NCBI RefSeq assembly: GCF_016906535.1
Contig: NC_057380.1
Coordinates: 310,001 to 374,000 of the forward strand
From: Rhizoctonia solani
Lineage: Eukaryota; Basidiomycota; Agaricomycetes; Cantharellales; Ceratobasidiaceae
Length of the DNA: 64,000 nt
Reading direction: 5' to 3'
Below are positions 10,783-22,942 of the stretch, piece after piece (the first letter of the stretch is position 1; every line of letters begins with the position of its first letter). Position numbers and translations under genes: made by a program. The notes beneath the pieces were generated by a model. It saw only the letters and a list, made by a program, of their open reading frames with translations. It ran no database searches and was not told the DNA's origin.

Positions 10783-13237
10783 TTGTCGCATATCAGTTTG
10801 TACGGTAATTATCGTTCGTGAATAAACCATGACTGCTTTAAGGAACGTGTATATAGATGTTAGATACTGGTTACGTGTCTATGTCGAAGGTTCTTCATAG
10901 GTTTGCTGCCTCATTATACTATACCCCTGACACTCTAGATATAATCAAATGTTTATGAATGCTACTCAAGGGCTTTCACCTTCTTGCTTCAAAATAACTT
11001 CATCAGTTCTATGATCAGAGTGACCCCCTTGCTTGAGGACCCGATAGAAGTATGTTGTATTTGGAGTTGTTAAATCAGGGGCCTAAGGGCGGTATAGAGC
11101 GAAGAAGGGATACATATGGTCAGGCAGAGCCAAAAAGGTCAACAAGGAAAAGAAAGTAAAGTGAACGAAAGGACTTCTGCTCGTGCGCTCGAGTAGAATA
11201 CACCTGGGCGAAAACACAGGCCTAGAGTTACAAGATGTGTAACCGATTTGCTGTTACAGATTCTATGCCCTTCATGATTCAAGCTCTTCCAACGGCAATC
11301 GGGTACGCTCGCCGTGTAGGAATTAATGTGCGCTTCGGAGGGGCTACGATAACTTCCGTGATACCCTGTGGGATGCTTATGTAAGCACTCAGCCCAATCG
11401 CATCAAGTCATAGTCTTTGATCTTAGCCTGTCTGCACATGGCTGATGACATGTCGTATGCAGCCTTAAGATCATCGGGGTGGTACAGGACGATTTGAAGC
11501 ATGCATACGTTCCTTCGACAAATGGTTTATATGAGCACAAACATTTGTTATCCTCGAGCGAGCACGAGCCTGGATCTGCCTTCCCAAGGCAACCTGCATG
11601 GCCACATTATGATTAGATATGTACCGTAGAGCTCAACACTTTGAACGTGTTACACACCTACACTACACTCGGGAAACCCCTGTGCGGAACAAAAATGTAA
11701 AAAGCTTAGAATCACTACCAGCGAAAAGAAGAAGCAAAGTCCAAAGGAGCGCATAGTAGAATATAAAGACGTCTTATGATAAGAAACAAGGAGGGTAAGG
11801 TTGGTAAAGAAAGGAGATCAAGCCGGGAAGTTCGCTCATGATATACTCTGTTAGTCCGAGGGTGATCGTATTAAGGAACCCCAGGTCCCCTTAATAATAT
11901 CCTCATATAAGCAAGATGTGAGGTATACCCCACCTTCCGATCTCATTTCAATAGGATGTTGGGATGGTCAGGGCTCGGTTATAGATGCATTTGGAAGTAA
12001 ATGTCTATGGGCATCCAAGAATTCATCAGTCTGTGGTTCAACTTTGGATCAGACATATCACGAAATGATTCCTTTGTTCGCTGTTTGTAGTCAAGTGTAA
12101 TAGGGCAGTAGTATTTCGAATATGATACATAGACAGATGCTTTGAACACAGGCATCACTGACCTTATTTTGATTAACTCCACTCACCAGAAACGGTCAAG
12201 CAAATTCCTGTATTATTTCAATGTAAAAAAAAAAAAAGTTTTCTTTACGATACAGGCTGCAAAAATCGAATAATCGAAGATAGACGTTAAACCTTCTCTA
12301 GAAGAACCGCTAGGGTTTGTGAGTGCTCTGGAGCGCCCGTAGTTCTCCGCGCGCTCGTTGAGATTCACGAGCAACAGAAGGTTCAGTCATCACGCGTTTT
12401 AGTAATGTCCCAAAATAGCAGAAGCGCCAGCTGACTAAGACTTTTCATAGTTCAGTGGATGCATAGAGCCATGGGCACTTCCAAGCGTTCCTGAATCCCA
12501 GCAGGTTTTGCAGGGTGTATGCTCCAGGTTTGAAATTTTGTGTATAATAATAACTTGTACAAGGATAAAGATGCAAGATATTGCTATGGATATGCATGAT
12601 AGGTGGCTTTGTGCCAAGTGTAGGTGGGAGAGCCCAAATCCACCAGCAGTTGCCCCAGGGGTATCAGCCAAGCCACCAAAGATTGCAATGCTGTGTGGTA
12701 GGTAGTGATAGGTATACGTGGCGCCTATTTATAATATTGTTATAATCCTGAAAAGCTTGGGGTGAGGTACATGCCTTGTGGTTGGTACATTGTGTAATAA
12801 GGCAGATGTGAGATGAGAGTGGTTGGCTTGAACAGAGGACAGTAACGGCTGGGTCAAAGCTTAGGAGTTTGCATAGACTAGCTGAAGTTCTTGTATTTGA
12901 AAGAGTTCTGAGGACTAAGTACATCAGGGGAGGGGCATATATAGAGTAACAAGTGTTGTTTGTCTGTGTAGTAATAACAATGAAATAACAATCAACAGTG
13001 AGTTATGAGTTGAAAGATTTGAAATGAAATGGTCATGTGATGGGTTGTTTTTTCTTTTTTTTTCTTTTGATTCATATTTAGAGAGCTACATGCAAACAAT
13101 GCAAACTGCTCACTCATGTGATGGGTTGCGCAAGCAACCCTCACAGTGGAACCATGGTCTAAACTCACTTGAAACAATATTAGATAACTCACATATCACA
13201 TTGAATTTTTGTGACCTGTAGTCCTTGCACCATTAGT
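10783..13237. other. intergenic; includes one arm of an inverted repeat
   Basis: No gene is supported. The part at about 12,800-13,015 is an inverted, diverged copy of about 37,555-37,770: both contain the string that reads GAGGACTAAGTACATCAG on this strand. At 13,118-13,150 a GCAA-loop hairpin is flanked by TGTGA and TCACA. Poly-A runs and short frames elsewhere carry no motif. Confidence 0.55.
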
Positions 13238-13242
13238 CTATT
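13238..13242 (+). other. target-site duplication CTATT (left) of solo LTR D1
   Basis: CTATT at 13238-13242 is repeated at 27257-27261, directly outside the two ends of the family-D LTR that element 1 has split. Confidence 0.85.
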
Positions 13243-13736
13243 TGTTGTAGACACAAACAATACCACGGAATTTATTCCAATTTTCTCAAATTTAAACAGA
13301 CTTGAACAGACAACATTTTCAATCACGTGACATTGGCGCTTATATCATACACTAAGCGCCAAGCCATGTCCCCCCTTGCGCTTACTCAGCACACGTAGCC
13401 ACCTCCACCTGATGACATCACTATGACACATCAGTGACATGTAGGCATGAGTAAGGCCAACAGCAGAGCGGGGTTCTTATTTGATTAGACATTTGATATG
13501 ATGTATTTGTAATTAGTTCACTTGTAGAATATATAAGGAGGCCAACCAACCATGGTAACACCCAGGTTGATTACCTCTTGTTGCATCTCTACTTTGTACA
13601 AGGACCTTACAGTCCAGCAATCACTAAGTTGCTAAGCCTACACTGCCTTAAGCAGCTTCTCCATTGTACTTAGGTAGCCCCTTGTTGCCCTTACAGGCTT
13701 GGTTGCTGTAGTATAGGTTGTTGTTGTTGTAGGTAG
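13243..13736 (+). repeat. solo LTR D1, left part (split by element 1)
   Basis: The sequence starts TGTTGTAGACAC and continues after element 1 at 27,169-27,256, ending TCTAGGACA. Joined, and counting GGTAG once, it is about 582 bp. The reverse-oriented relative at 35,728-36,315 (588 bp) lacks element 1 and shows the empty site (CTACC at 35815-35819, plus strand). A TATA-like ATATATAAGG lies at about 13,528-13,537, so transcription would run rightward. No internal coding region of this family is in the window. It is the oldest layer of the nest. Confidence 0.85.
13732..13736 (+). other. target-site duplication GGTAG (left) of element 1
   Basis: GGTAG occurs directly before the 5' LTR (TGTCATGACC) and again directly after the 3' LTR at 27164-27168. 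Confidence 0.92.
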
Positions 13737-14185
13737 TGTCATGACCTTCATTGGCATGACATGAATTTCTACTATTTTCTACCTTTTTTTCGAGATAGTT
13801 TCCTTTTTTGGTATATATTTATGAATCATCAAGATCACGTGACATATTTGATATATGATGTGAAATTGTAAATGACTCACTATTTAGTACTGTTGTTTTT
13901 GATGTGGCTTTCCTCATGTATATAAGCCAGGTCAAGTCGCCGCTAAAATAGCAAGACTTGACCTCTTTGTCAATTCATCCTAAGCTCACTCCTACCCTTT
14001 GCCCAGGCCCCTAGTTGGCCATCAGTGCACCTTACTAAGAAACCCATAACCCAGGCCTAGTTGCCCTCTACCCTACCATACCCCTTGGCCCTTTGTTGGC
14101 CCTCTACCCTGTTTCATAGTCCATTGGTGATAGGGCCACGGACTTTAAACCCACTTGTATCATAGGTCTGAGCTTAGTCGTGACA
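13737..14185 (+). repeat. 5' LTR of element 1 (449 bp)
   Basis: Runs from TGTCATGACC to GTCGTGACA with TG/CA ends. It is matched over its whole length by 26,715-27,163. It contains TATATAAG at 13919-13926 and the sequence that pairs with the primer-binding site. Confidence 0.95.
13919..13926 (+). promoter_or_regulatory. TATA box of element 1 LTR promoter
   Basis: TATATAAG lies 34 nt upstream of AAGACTTGACCT (13953-13964), the inferred mRNA 5' end. The TATA-to-start distance is typical of eukaryotic promoters; the start is inferred from the primer complementarity. Confidence 0.65.
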
Positions 14186-14187
14186 CT

Positions 14188-14199
14188 AGGTCAAGTCTT
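14188..14199 (+). other. primer-binding site of element 1, complementary to its own LTR
   Basis: AGGTCAAGTCTT, starting two bases after the 5' LTR, is the exact reverse complement of 13953-13964 in that LTR. That is the arrangement of self-primed (Tf1-type) elements, where the mRNA 5' end folds back as primer. I did not recognise a tRNA 3' end in it. Confidence 0.7.
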
Positions 14200-14679
14200 T
14201 CTTACTTGTACTCTTGTCAACAAACAAGAACTGCGCTTAGATAAGCACCAAAACCCGAAACAGTATCACATCGTAGCCCCTGTGTCATAATCAAAGACAG
14301 GAATACAAGTACCAGTACGGTTGCGGGATAGCCCTTTGCCAGCAATTGTCCGCACACCAAGGTGTCCGCACCCTTAGCCATACGCTGTTAGTCAGCCAAC
14401 CTTCCGCTTACTAAAAACCTGACTAATCATCACGCTTGTACACAGCTGTTGATATTAGTATAAGGATAGTCTAACGCTAGTAGGAAAGCAAACAGTTAGT
14501 AGTTTAGCGCTATAAAACCATTTTTATCTATCTGATTGAGTACCAATTTATATTGGGAACGCATTCTAGTGTTCGATTTTTTAGATCTCATCCTTTTTGC
14601 CATCTTCTGGCCTTACTCCATTGTCACTCGATATCTCTATCTTGAAAAAACCCTTGTTGACATCAATCACATCCTTGTG

Positions 14680-15213
14680 GGTTGAATTGAGAACCTCAAA
14701 GAGCACATAGCACGAATCGAGGAACCTGGCCTTGTCCAAAATATTGCAATTTTAAAAAGCCATCAATCCTTTGCTGAACGCCTCAATACCATATACAAAA
14801 CAGAGGCACAAGAACACAAGAATTTGATTGCAAACCTTGAATCACATAATTGCAATCTTGCTTTAACTATTGAAGAGCAAGAACACCTTATAGAAGAAAA
14901 AGACAGGCTATTGGTAGAGAAAGAAATCGAGTTAGACAACTTCCATTGCTTGATCCAGGATATCACCCAAGATGGAAAAGGGCGTATCCATTATTACAAG
15001 GAATATGAGTTTTTTGCAGTCTCATATGACAATGCCTGGTTTGGGCGCAATGGGAGAGACTAGTCTGACTCCCTCCCAAATCCAATCGGGGTGGTCTGCC
15101 CCTTCTTCACGTACTCATACTCCTGCACCTGCGGCTGTGCCGCCTCATGTATATTCTCCCATGTCTTTTGATCAAATGTCAGATCGTGAACTTCTTGATA
15201 TGGTTGCACAAAT
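14680..15213 (+). pseudogene. element 1 gag N-terminal part, frameshifted
   Basis: A charged, heptad-rich segment at about 14,690-15,000 (EEQEHLIEEKDRLLVEKEIE) should be a coiled coil. It changes frame at about 14,990-15,020 into a Pro/Ser-rich stretch ending SDRELLDMVAQ, which in turn must change frame at about 15,212 to join the main gag frame (IVLKKEFLQLQG). No ATG is clear for the first part. I read it as the ancestral gag N-terminus with at least two small indels; an independent upstream frame is the alternative. Confidence 0.5.
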
Positions 15214-16572
15214 ATGATTGTATTAAAAAAGGAATTTTTGCAACTACAAGGAGCCTATGAGGCACAAGGGGATCAATTAGCTCTATTAAGGGCTGAATTA
15301 GAAGAACATTGCAAGCAATTGCATAATCAACATATATTTTATTCCAACCAAATCCAAGGAGCAGCTGCTTCCATACAAGTAGTGCAAGACCAGCTAATTC
15401 ATCTTTCCCCTTCTTGTTCCACAGCTCCTCCACCTCCACCTGCTGGCACCAGCACATCCACCTCCACCAATCCCCCACCTGCTCCTACATCTCCTAATTC
15501 AGATCTAAAGTTTGCCAAGCCCAACAAGTTTGGTGGAAAAAAGGAAGACGCCCTCAACTTTATTATTGCCTGTCAGGCGTATATAAGGGCAAAGGGAGCT
15601 AATAGATCCCATGAAGAGAAAATACTGTGGGTCACGTCTTATTTTGAAGGTGCAGCAGAAGACTGGGTACGTCCCTATAAGGAAAGGAAGGTGTTCAGAG
15701 GAGAAGCAGTCCCATTATTGGAAAACATTGATGTATTCTGGGCCGAATTTACTAAACATTATGTGGACACAAATTGTGATGAGAAGTACCGCCAGAAATG
15801 GAATAACTTGCGGCAAAAGGCCTCAGTTCAAGAGTACACTCAAGAATTCCAACAATACTCAGTGTCCTTGGGCTACAGTGACAAAACCTTACATGACAAG
15901 TATTACAATGGCCTTAAAAATGACATCAAGGACATCATGCTCTCCACCATGTTCCAATGGCGTCGCGCCACAGCTCAACAAGTTTACAACAAGGCAGAGG
16001 AGATTGCAAACCACATTGAATCTACTTGCTTATCCAATTCCTCCGTCTCCACTGCTTGTACTACATCTACTGCTGTCCCCACTTCCACCTCTAACCCCAC
16101 TTCCACTCGTACTTGTCTTAACGTTGGGGATAATGTTTATATGATTGATCCTACCACTTGCCGCGCCAAGAAAGGTGCTATCACTTCAATTGTTTGCACT
16201 ACCTCTGGCAATATGCCAAATGTTAGGTGGAATGGAGAATCTAAAGATACAATGATCCCATTCCCCTCCCTTAAAAAAGACAAACAACCTGCCGCTACTG
16301 CCCCAGTCAAAACCATTATTGCTCCCACTCCTGTCCTGGCCTCAAATTCTAAAGGCCCAGGCCCTATGGATCTTGATGGAAGGGGTTTTGCAAATCTCAC
16401 GTGTCATGTATGCGGGGGCAAAGGTCATTTTGCATGCAATTGTCCCTCCAAGCCCATGTCTGGACATGTGGCTAACATTGACTGGTCCTGGGAAAGACCT
16501 AAAGAAGAAAGTTGTATTGAAGTAGTTTCTGATGAGGAAGAGTTGGGAAAAGGAAAAGCCAAGGCCAACTAA
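15214..16572 (+). CDS. element 1 Gag main frame with CCHC zinc knuckle
   Basis: A 452-codon frame. It has a short coiled coil, a Pro/Thr/Ser linker, the retrotransposon capsid-like region (KPNKFGGKKEDALNFIIAC, then YFEGAAEDWVRPY), and the knuckle CHVCGGKGHFACNC at about residues 398-411. Gag forms the particle shell and binds the element RNA. The acidic C-terminus ends with TAA at 16570. The heptamer GGGAAAA at 16545-16551 lies in the right register for -1 slippage into pol. The true N-terminus probably lay further upstream, in the broken part. Confidence 0.8.
   Translation: MIVLKKEFLQLQGAYEAQGDQLALLRAELEEHCKQLHNQHIFYSNQIQGAAASIQVVQDQLIHLSPSCSTAPPPPPAGTSTSTSTNPPPAPTSPNSDLKFAKPNKFGGKKEDALNFIIACQAYIRAKGANRSHEEKILWVTSYFEGAAEDWVRPYKERKVFRGEAVPLLENIDVFWAEFTKHYVDTNCDEKYRQKWNNLRQKASVQEYTQEFQQYSVSLGYSDKTLHDKYYNGLKNDIKDIMLSTMFQWRRATAQQVYNKAEEIANHIESTCLSNSSVSTACTTSTAVPTSTSNPTSTRTCLNVGDNVYMIDPTTCRAKKGAITSIVCTTSGNMPNVRWNGESKDTMIPFPSLKKDKQPAATAPVKTIIAPTPVLASNSKGPGPMDLDGRGFANLTCHVCGGKGHFACNCPSKPMSGHVANIDWSWERPKEESCIEVVSDEEELGKGKAKAN
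16545..16551 (+). promoter_or_regulatory. -1 ribosomal frameshift site GGGAAAA (element 1 gag-pol)
   Basis: In the gag frame it reads as ttG-GGA-AAA, the X-XXY-YYZ pattern of -1 slippery sites. Slipping here gives an open frame that passes the gag TAA (16570) and enters the protease frame at 16,593. The same heptamer stands at the same place in elements 2 and 3. Confidence 0.75.
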
Positions 16573-18950
16573 GGAGTAAGGCACTTGGCTGTATGCTTGC
16601 GGATTTGCATTATGAGAACAATGATTTTGAAATACTTTCCTTATGTAATACATCTCAAATATATGCATCATTCTCTGCAAATCTGTGTGAGACTCCTAAA
16701 TCCCAAAAATCAAGTTTTTTGGCTAAACCTTTTCAAGGAAAAGCCATGATCGACTCTGGAGCAACTTCTTGCTTCATCCACCCTCTTTTAGTAGAAACCT
16801 ATCAACTTCCAACCCATATACATCCAATTCCCAAAAACTACGCGTTATCAATGGCCGAGAAATTGATTCTGGCCAAATTACCCATTTTACTCGGTTTAAA
16901 TGTACCATTGGCAGCCACACCAAAGAACTAGAATGCCATATTTCCAATATTGGCAATCACCAATTAGTTTTAGGAATGTCATGGTTAAAAAAACACAATC
17001 CCCAAATTTTGTGGGAAAAACATACACTTGTTTTTAATTCCTTGTATTGTTCCAACAACTGTCTAGCCACACCTGCTGTTTTAGAACTCAAAGCAGTGGA
17101 AGAAATTCCTGCCCCTTATCAAGAATTTGCTAGAGTATTTTCAGAGGAAGAATTGTCAAAACTACCACCCCACCGTCCTTACAACATTGCCATTGAGTTA
17201 CTTCTGGATGCGCAACCAAGACATGGCCCCATATATAGTTTAGGTCCAAGGGAAGATGCAGAACTTAAAGAAACCATTGAGAAACAGCTCAAAGCTGGTC
17301 TAATCCGCCCGTCTAGATCCCCTATGGCCTCTCCCATATTATTTGTCAAAAAGAAAAATGGGAAACTACGCATGTGTGTGGATTACCGGCGTCTGAACAG
17401 TATGACCAAGAAAAACGTCTATCCCCTGCCCTTGCCACAGAATCTCATTGAGAAATTACAAGGTGCCAAGATCTTTAGCAAATTTGATCTTAAGGCAGGA
17501 TACAACCTAGTCCGAATCAAAGAAGGCGATGAATGGAAAACCGCTTTCAAAACAAAATACGGACTATTTGAATATTTGGTCATGCCCTTTGGACTAACAA
17601 ATGCACCGGCAGCCTTTCAAGACATGATGAATGAGATATTCAGGGACCTTCTGGATGTCTACGTTATCAATATTTGGACAATATTCTAGTATTCTCTCTT
17701 AACAAAAGAGACCATGAAGCCCATGTGCAAGAAGTGCTTAAAAGGCTGCAGGATAACAACCTTTTTTGCAATATTGAGAAATGTCATTTCCACGTCAAAA
17801 GGATTGACTACCTAGGATTCATTATATCGGAACTTGGCATAGAAGTAGATCAATCCAAGGTCACAGATGCAATGAACTGGTCAACACCTAAGAATGTCAA
17901 GAATATTCAGGAATTCTTAGGGCTTGTAAATTTCTATAGACAATTTATTCCAAACTTTGGTAATATGGCATGACCTCTGTACAACCTGCTCAAAAAAGAT
18001 AGTAATTGGAAATGGGAACAGGCGGAACAACAATCCTTTGATGGCTTGAAGAAATGTCTTACATCAGCACCTCTACTTTTACAGCCCAACACTACAAAAC
18101 AATTCTACGTAGAATGCGACGCATCCAATTACGCAACAGGAGCCATATTATCCCAGCGCAACCCTGAAGGAAAATTGGCCCCTGTAGCATATCTATCAAA
18201 ATCCCTGTCACCTGCGGAAAAGAACTATGATATTTTTGACAAAGAGCTGTTAGCAGTCATTAGGGCATTCAAGGAATGGCGTCATCTATTAGAGGGGTCG
18301 GAATTACCAGTCCAGGTTCTCACGGATCATAAGAACCTGGAGCACTTCTCCACATCACAATCCTTGAATAAACAACAAATTCAATGGGCCAACTTCCTGG
18401 TTGATTATAACTTCCAAATTATCTACAGACCTGGAGCGCAAAACAAGAAGGCGGATATTCTCTCAAGGCAATATGATTTAGTACCCCTTGAAGGGGGGGT
18501 AGAGAACCAAGTTCTCCTGAAACCAGAACTTTTCATTGCGTCAATCACTCCAGATCAGGAAATTAATGACCTGATTGGTGAAGCAATCTACAAGGATGAA
18601 CACCTTAAGGAAATCTTGTACAAACTCCAGAGCAAGGATAAAGTAGTCAACTGGGAGTTAAAAGAGGGATTACTATGGTATCAAGGAAAAATCTTTGTAC
18701 CCAGAGATGATACTATTAGGAACCTCATCTTGGAGTCTAGACATGACGCATTACTTGCAGGACACCCAGGACAAACCAGGACACTAGAACTTATTTCCAG
18801 GAGTTATTACTGGCCATTGCTGAAAAAGTTTGTCAATTCTTATGTCAGCCACTGCAAAACCTGTATCAGGTCCAAGCCAACAAATCAAGTACCTGTAGGA
18901 CTGCTAAAGCCATTGCAAATTCCTGAATGTCCCTGGGAAGATATAGCCTA
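16552..18950 (+). pseudogene. element 1 Pol, first part: protease, RT, RNase H, integrase N-terminus
   Basis: Protease: AMIDSGATSCFIHP (active-site DSG intact), then a frame change at about 16,850 into LVLGMSWLKKHNPQI. Reverse transcriptase: MCVDYRRLNSMTKKNVYPLP, FDLKAGYNLVRI, MPFGLTNAPAAFQ, and YLDNILVFS reached by a frame change at about 17,664-17,670; the usual YxDD is YLDN. TGA at 17971-17973 interrupts MA-PLYNLL, probably CGA to TGA. RNase H: FYVECDASNYATGAIL and LTDHKNLEHF. Integrase zinc finger: HPGQTRTLELISRSYYW with C-x2-C further on. Element 2 then cuts the catalytic core at AY-D. Confidence 0.9.
18946..18950 (+). other. target-site duplication GCCTA (left) of element 2
   Basis: GCCTA before TGTCGTAC is repeated at 25638-25642 after TTATAACA. 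Removing element 2 and one copy restores the element 1 integrase frame (WEDIAYDMIVGLP). Confidence 0.95.
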
Positions 18951-19511
18951 TGTCGTACACCAACTGTAAGGTTGGGTACTTGCTAGTGGGTGGGCACTTA
19001 GGCCGTACTGCTACTGACAATGTGTATCTAACTATCTAACTAGGCTATACTAATGCCACGTAAGGTGGACTTCTACTAACTACTGGGAATGGAGGGGCCT
19101 TAGGCCTGGGAGGGGTGGTGAGCGCAATGAAGGGGTTAACTTCTGTACTACTGGGGGGGCTGGCTACTTAGCTGGCTGAATGTCCTCCTCAATGGTATGA
19201 GACAAGGTAAAATCAACTTGGGGTCTCCAAGCAATTTTCCTGCTGTTTATATAGACAAAAGAGAAAGTATATACATGGTCAGTGCGTGAGATAAGGAAGC
19301 GTTCATGTGAAAAGAGAAGCGTGCTGCGGGCTGCGCAGAAGCGTGGATTTCTCCTAAGCGCCCTTGGCACGGCATCTCGGCGCGGCATCTTGGCATGAAT
19401 AAGCGCCAAGATCACGTGACCAAAAAACATGAGATATTGAGTCCGTAAAAAATACTAAAAATGATAGAAAATTCAGGCAATTCTAATGGTATATGTTAGG
19501 AGGTTATAACA
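18951..19511 (-). repeat. 3' LTR of element 2 (561 bp)
   Basis: TGTCGTACACCA to GGTTATAACA on the plus strand. It is nearly identical to 25,077-25,637 and about as long as the LTRs of element 3 and the solo LTR at 35,035. Confidence 0.95.
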
Positions 19512-19522
19512 TTGCCCCCCCC
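19512..19522 (-). other. polypurine tract of element 2
   Basis: On the minus strand a G8 run lies between the pol stop codon TAA (19523-19525) and the 3' LTR. It would prime plus-strand DNA synthesis. Confidence 0.75.
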
Positions 19523-22500
19523 TTAAAGGCTCTTGGCGGAGTCACAAGCCTTTTTCAGTCGTGACTTGTTGAAGCGTTGAATTTCCTCCTGACTGTGTTC
19601 CAGGAGTTCTTCCAGCTCCCACAAGTTATCTTCTGGTCCATAGCCCTTCCACTTTATCAAGTAGAACCACTTTCCTTGTTGCCTCTTGGAGTCAATGATC
19701 TGTTCCACCTCGTATTCTTCTTCCCCTTTGATTGTTTCTGGAGGGGGACGTTCTGGAAATGGTTGGCTAGGAGATTCATGGACCTTGGATAATAGCCCCA
19801 CGTAGAATACATTGTGGATCTTCAGAGTTTCCGGCAGTTTTAGGCAATATGCGTGACTGGAAATCCTTTCTAAGACTTCAAAAGGGCCTAATCTCTTTGG
19901 GTCCAGTTTATTGGAATTGGTCCTTAGTTCCACATTCTTCCCATTTAGCCAGACCTTCTTGCCAATCAAATACATAGGTATTGTTCCTTTGTCCCTGACC
20001 ATTTTTTCCTTGCTCATTCTGAGAGCGGATTTGGCTTCCTTCCATTTGTTGGCCAAGGTGTCTGCTAACTGATCCGCCTCCGGCACATTGGATGGCACGT
20101 TGGAGGGATTCATCACCGGATTTTTACCATAGACCAGCTCAAAAGGTGTCTTCCCTGTGGACGCGTGTTTGGTGTTGTTGTACGCGTATTCTGCCAAAGG
20201 CAACCACGTGGACCAGTCCAAATGGTCCACGGTCACGTAGGAACAAAGGTAGAATTCAATGAACTGGTTCACTTGCTCCGTCTGACCATCTGACTCTGGG
20301 TGGTAGGCTGAGGAAAACAATGGCTTGATCCCTAATCTTTGATAGAGGGCCCTAAGGAATTTTCCTGTGAACGTGGTGCCTCTATCCAAGATGGTCCTGA
20401 TTGGTAGCCCATGCAATTTCCATACATGGCTGACAAATAGATCTGCCAGGCCCTTGGCTGTCACCTTCTTCAAGGTTGGGATAAAGTGTCCAAATTTTGA
20501 AAAGGAGTCAATGACCACTAGGATTGCGTCGTGCCCGTTTGATTTGGGAAACCCTGTAATGAAGTCATATGAGATGGTGTGGAAGGGGAATGGTGGGACT
20601 TCCAGGGGTTTCAGAGCAATAACAGGAGCGTGGGCTTGTTGGTTGGCTTGGCATACCGGGCAGCATTCAACCCATTCCTTGGCTGAGGACTTCATTCCGG
20701 GCCACCAGTAGGTTCTGCTAACTAATTCTAGTGTCCTTTGTTGCCCTGGGTGGCCTGCCAAAGGGGAGTCGTGGAATTCCCTCATTAGTCTTTCCTTGAT
20801 GGGTTCTGAGTCTGGGACAACTAGTTTCCCACGGTACCATAGGAGGTCCTCTTCCCAGTCATAATCTTGATAGGCTTTGCGGATGGTTGGGGGAGCGTTA
20901 TTGGCGTCTTTGGTCAGGAATTTAATGATGGGTTCAAGTGATGGATCTTCTCTGAGTTTTGAACAAATTTCTGTGACAATCTCCACTTCCTCCTCTGATG
21001 TATTGGCAAAGACCTCCGCTGGTAACATGACTTCTGGTTCCGGTGGTATATCTACGTAATCGGACCTTCTGGACAGTGCATCCGGTTTCCCTGACTGTTT
21101 TCCTGGGCGGTAGTGGATTTCAAAGTTGAAATCACTCAGGAATATGCGCCATCTTGCGTGTTGCCGGTTGAATGTCCTTGCCTGCATCCAGTACTCGAGG
21201 TTGCGGTGGTTGGTGAACACTTGTACTGGTTTATTGGTTGCCTCCAAGAAAATGCGCCATTCCTCTAAAGCCTTGATAATTGCCAGAAGCTCTTTGTCAT
21301 GGGTGTTGTAGTTGGCTTTGGCACCTGAGAAGGATTTTGACATATAGGCAATGGGGTGCAACCGGTTATCTGATCCTCTTTGACTTAGAATAGCTCCCAT
21401 GGCGACTCCCAATGCATCTGTCTCTAAATAATAAGGCAGTGCTGGGTTGGAGTGTATTAGGACCGGGGACCTGGTGACTAGGGTTTTTAATTCCTGAAAC
21501 ACCTCTTCTTCCTGGTTCCCCCAAGACCATGGGGATTCCTTCCTTGTGAGATTGTGGAGGGGGCATGCTACCGAGCTGAAATTGGGGATGAACCGGCGGA
21601 GGTAGTTGACAAATCCTAAGAAAGCCTGGACCTGTTTGACCATTCTGGGCTGTGGCCAAGATGTGACTGCTTTGATCTTCTTCTGGTCCATGGAGAAGCC
21701 AGCAGGGGATATGACAATGCCCAAATAGTCTACTGTGGTGACGTGAAAGTGACACTTGGAGAGTTTACAGAACAGTTGATTCCTTAGTAGCCGTGACAGG
21801 ACTTCCCTTACATGGGTTGGGTGGTCCTTGGGGTCTTCTGAGAAGATCAGTATGTTGTCCAAGTAAATAACCACGGTGACATCAATGAGGTCCCTGAATA
21901 GGTCATTCATAAAATGTTGGAAAGCGGCAGGGGCGTTTGTGAGACCAAATGGCATGACTAAGTATTTGAATAGGCCATATTTGGTTCTGAAGGCTGTCTT
22001 CCATTCATTGCCTTCCTTGATCCAAACATTATTGTATCCCCAGCGTAAGTCCAATTTGGTGAATACTTTGGCGTGTCTGAGTTTAGCCATGAGGTTGTCC
22101 TGCCTAGGGAGCAGATAAACGTTCTTGTGCGTGATGTCATTTAGCTTCCTATAGTCAACTACCAATCTTAGTGAGCCATCTGCCTTCTTTACAAACATGA
22201 CAGGAGCGCCGGCAGATGAGGTACTGGGGCAAATCTTGCCTGTTGCCAATTCCTTGTCAATGTGTTGTTTCAACACCTTAGATTCCGCATCCGTCATGCT
22301 GTATATGGGGCCAGGGGTCAGTTTGGCGTCCGGGACAAGGTCTATAGAGATGTCATACTCCCTATGTGGAGGGAGGACCTTAAATTCTTCTTCGCCAAAG
22401 ACTTTAGCAAACTCATGGTACTGAGGGGGGAGGTCTGCTAAAGGGTTTGAGTCCGCTTCTTCTTCAGAGGCAATTTGAACTTGTTCAGGGAAGGTGACTA

Positions 22501-22935
22501 GTCCCTGTTGCCAATCAATCAAAGGAGCTTCTGCCGTTAACCATGTCATGCCTAGAATAGCCAGTGTGTTGCCTATGGGGCAAACAAGGAAAGGAATAGT
22601 GTGGGGATGGCCATTGGCCAAGACCGCGAGTTGAACCTGGTGCCATATGCGACCAGTCTGTGAAATTGTACCATCTAACATTCTCACAACTTGTGGGTTT
22701 TTGAGTTGGGTTTTTGGTATTTTATATTTTTCCACAATCAAGGGGGAAATGAAATTCAATGTGGCTCTGGAGTCAATGAGGGTTTTGAGGGGTTCTGCCA
22801 GGAATTTTTGGACATATAGATTGATGAATAATAGAGGTTTTTTATTTGAATCTAGAGCAAGAGATACAAATTCTACACTATCTAGATTGTCCATTTTTTT
22901 GGTTGGGGGCTTGGCAGCAGTCCTCGACTTTATTC
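19523..22935 (-). CDS. element 2 Pol: protease, RT, RNase H, integrase, chromodomain
   Basis: A long open frame (1,123 codons from 22,894, entered upstream by -1 frameshifting). Protease: IDSRATLNFISP, with the catalytic DSG changed to DSR (codon AGA, 22766-22768). Reverse transcriptase: LVVDYRKLNDITHKNVY, LDLRWGYNNVWI, MPFGLTNAPAAFQHF, VIYLDNILIFSE (YLDN in place of YxDD). RNase H: YYLETDALGVAMGAILSQ and YNTHDKELLAII. Integrase: HPGQQRTLELVSRTYWWP with CPVC, then core residues in ISYDFITGFP, LDRGTTFTGKF and HPESDGQTEQ. The C-terminal chromodomain reads EYEVEQIIDSKRQQGKWFYL, then IKWKGYGPEDNLWE, which should target insertion to modified chromatin. Confidence 0.92.
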
Positions 22936-22942
22936 TTTTCCC
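22936..22942 (-). promoter_or_regulatory. -1 frameshift heptamer GGGAAAA (element 2 gag-pol)
   Basis: GGGAAAA on the minus strand, followed by GAATAA, at the position equivalent to element 3. In this copy an extra G just upstream makes gag stop early at 22952, so the site is no longer reached in frame. Confidence 0.65.

Noticed and set aside
15611..16144. 177-codon frame overlapping element 1 gag
   Set aside because: Shadow of gag in another frame; the gag frame has the capsid and knuckle motifs.
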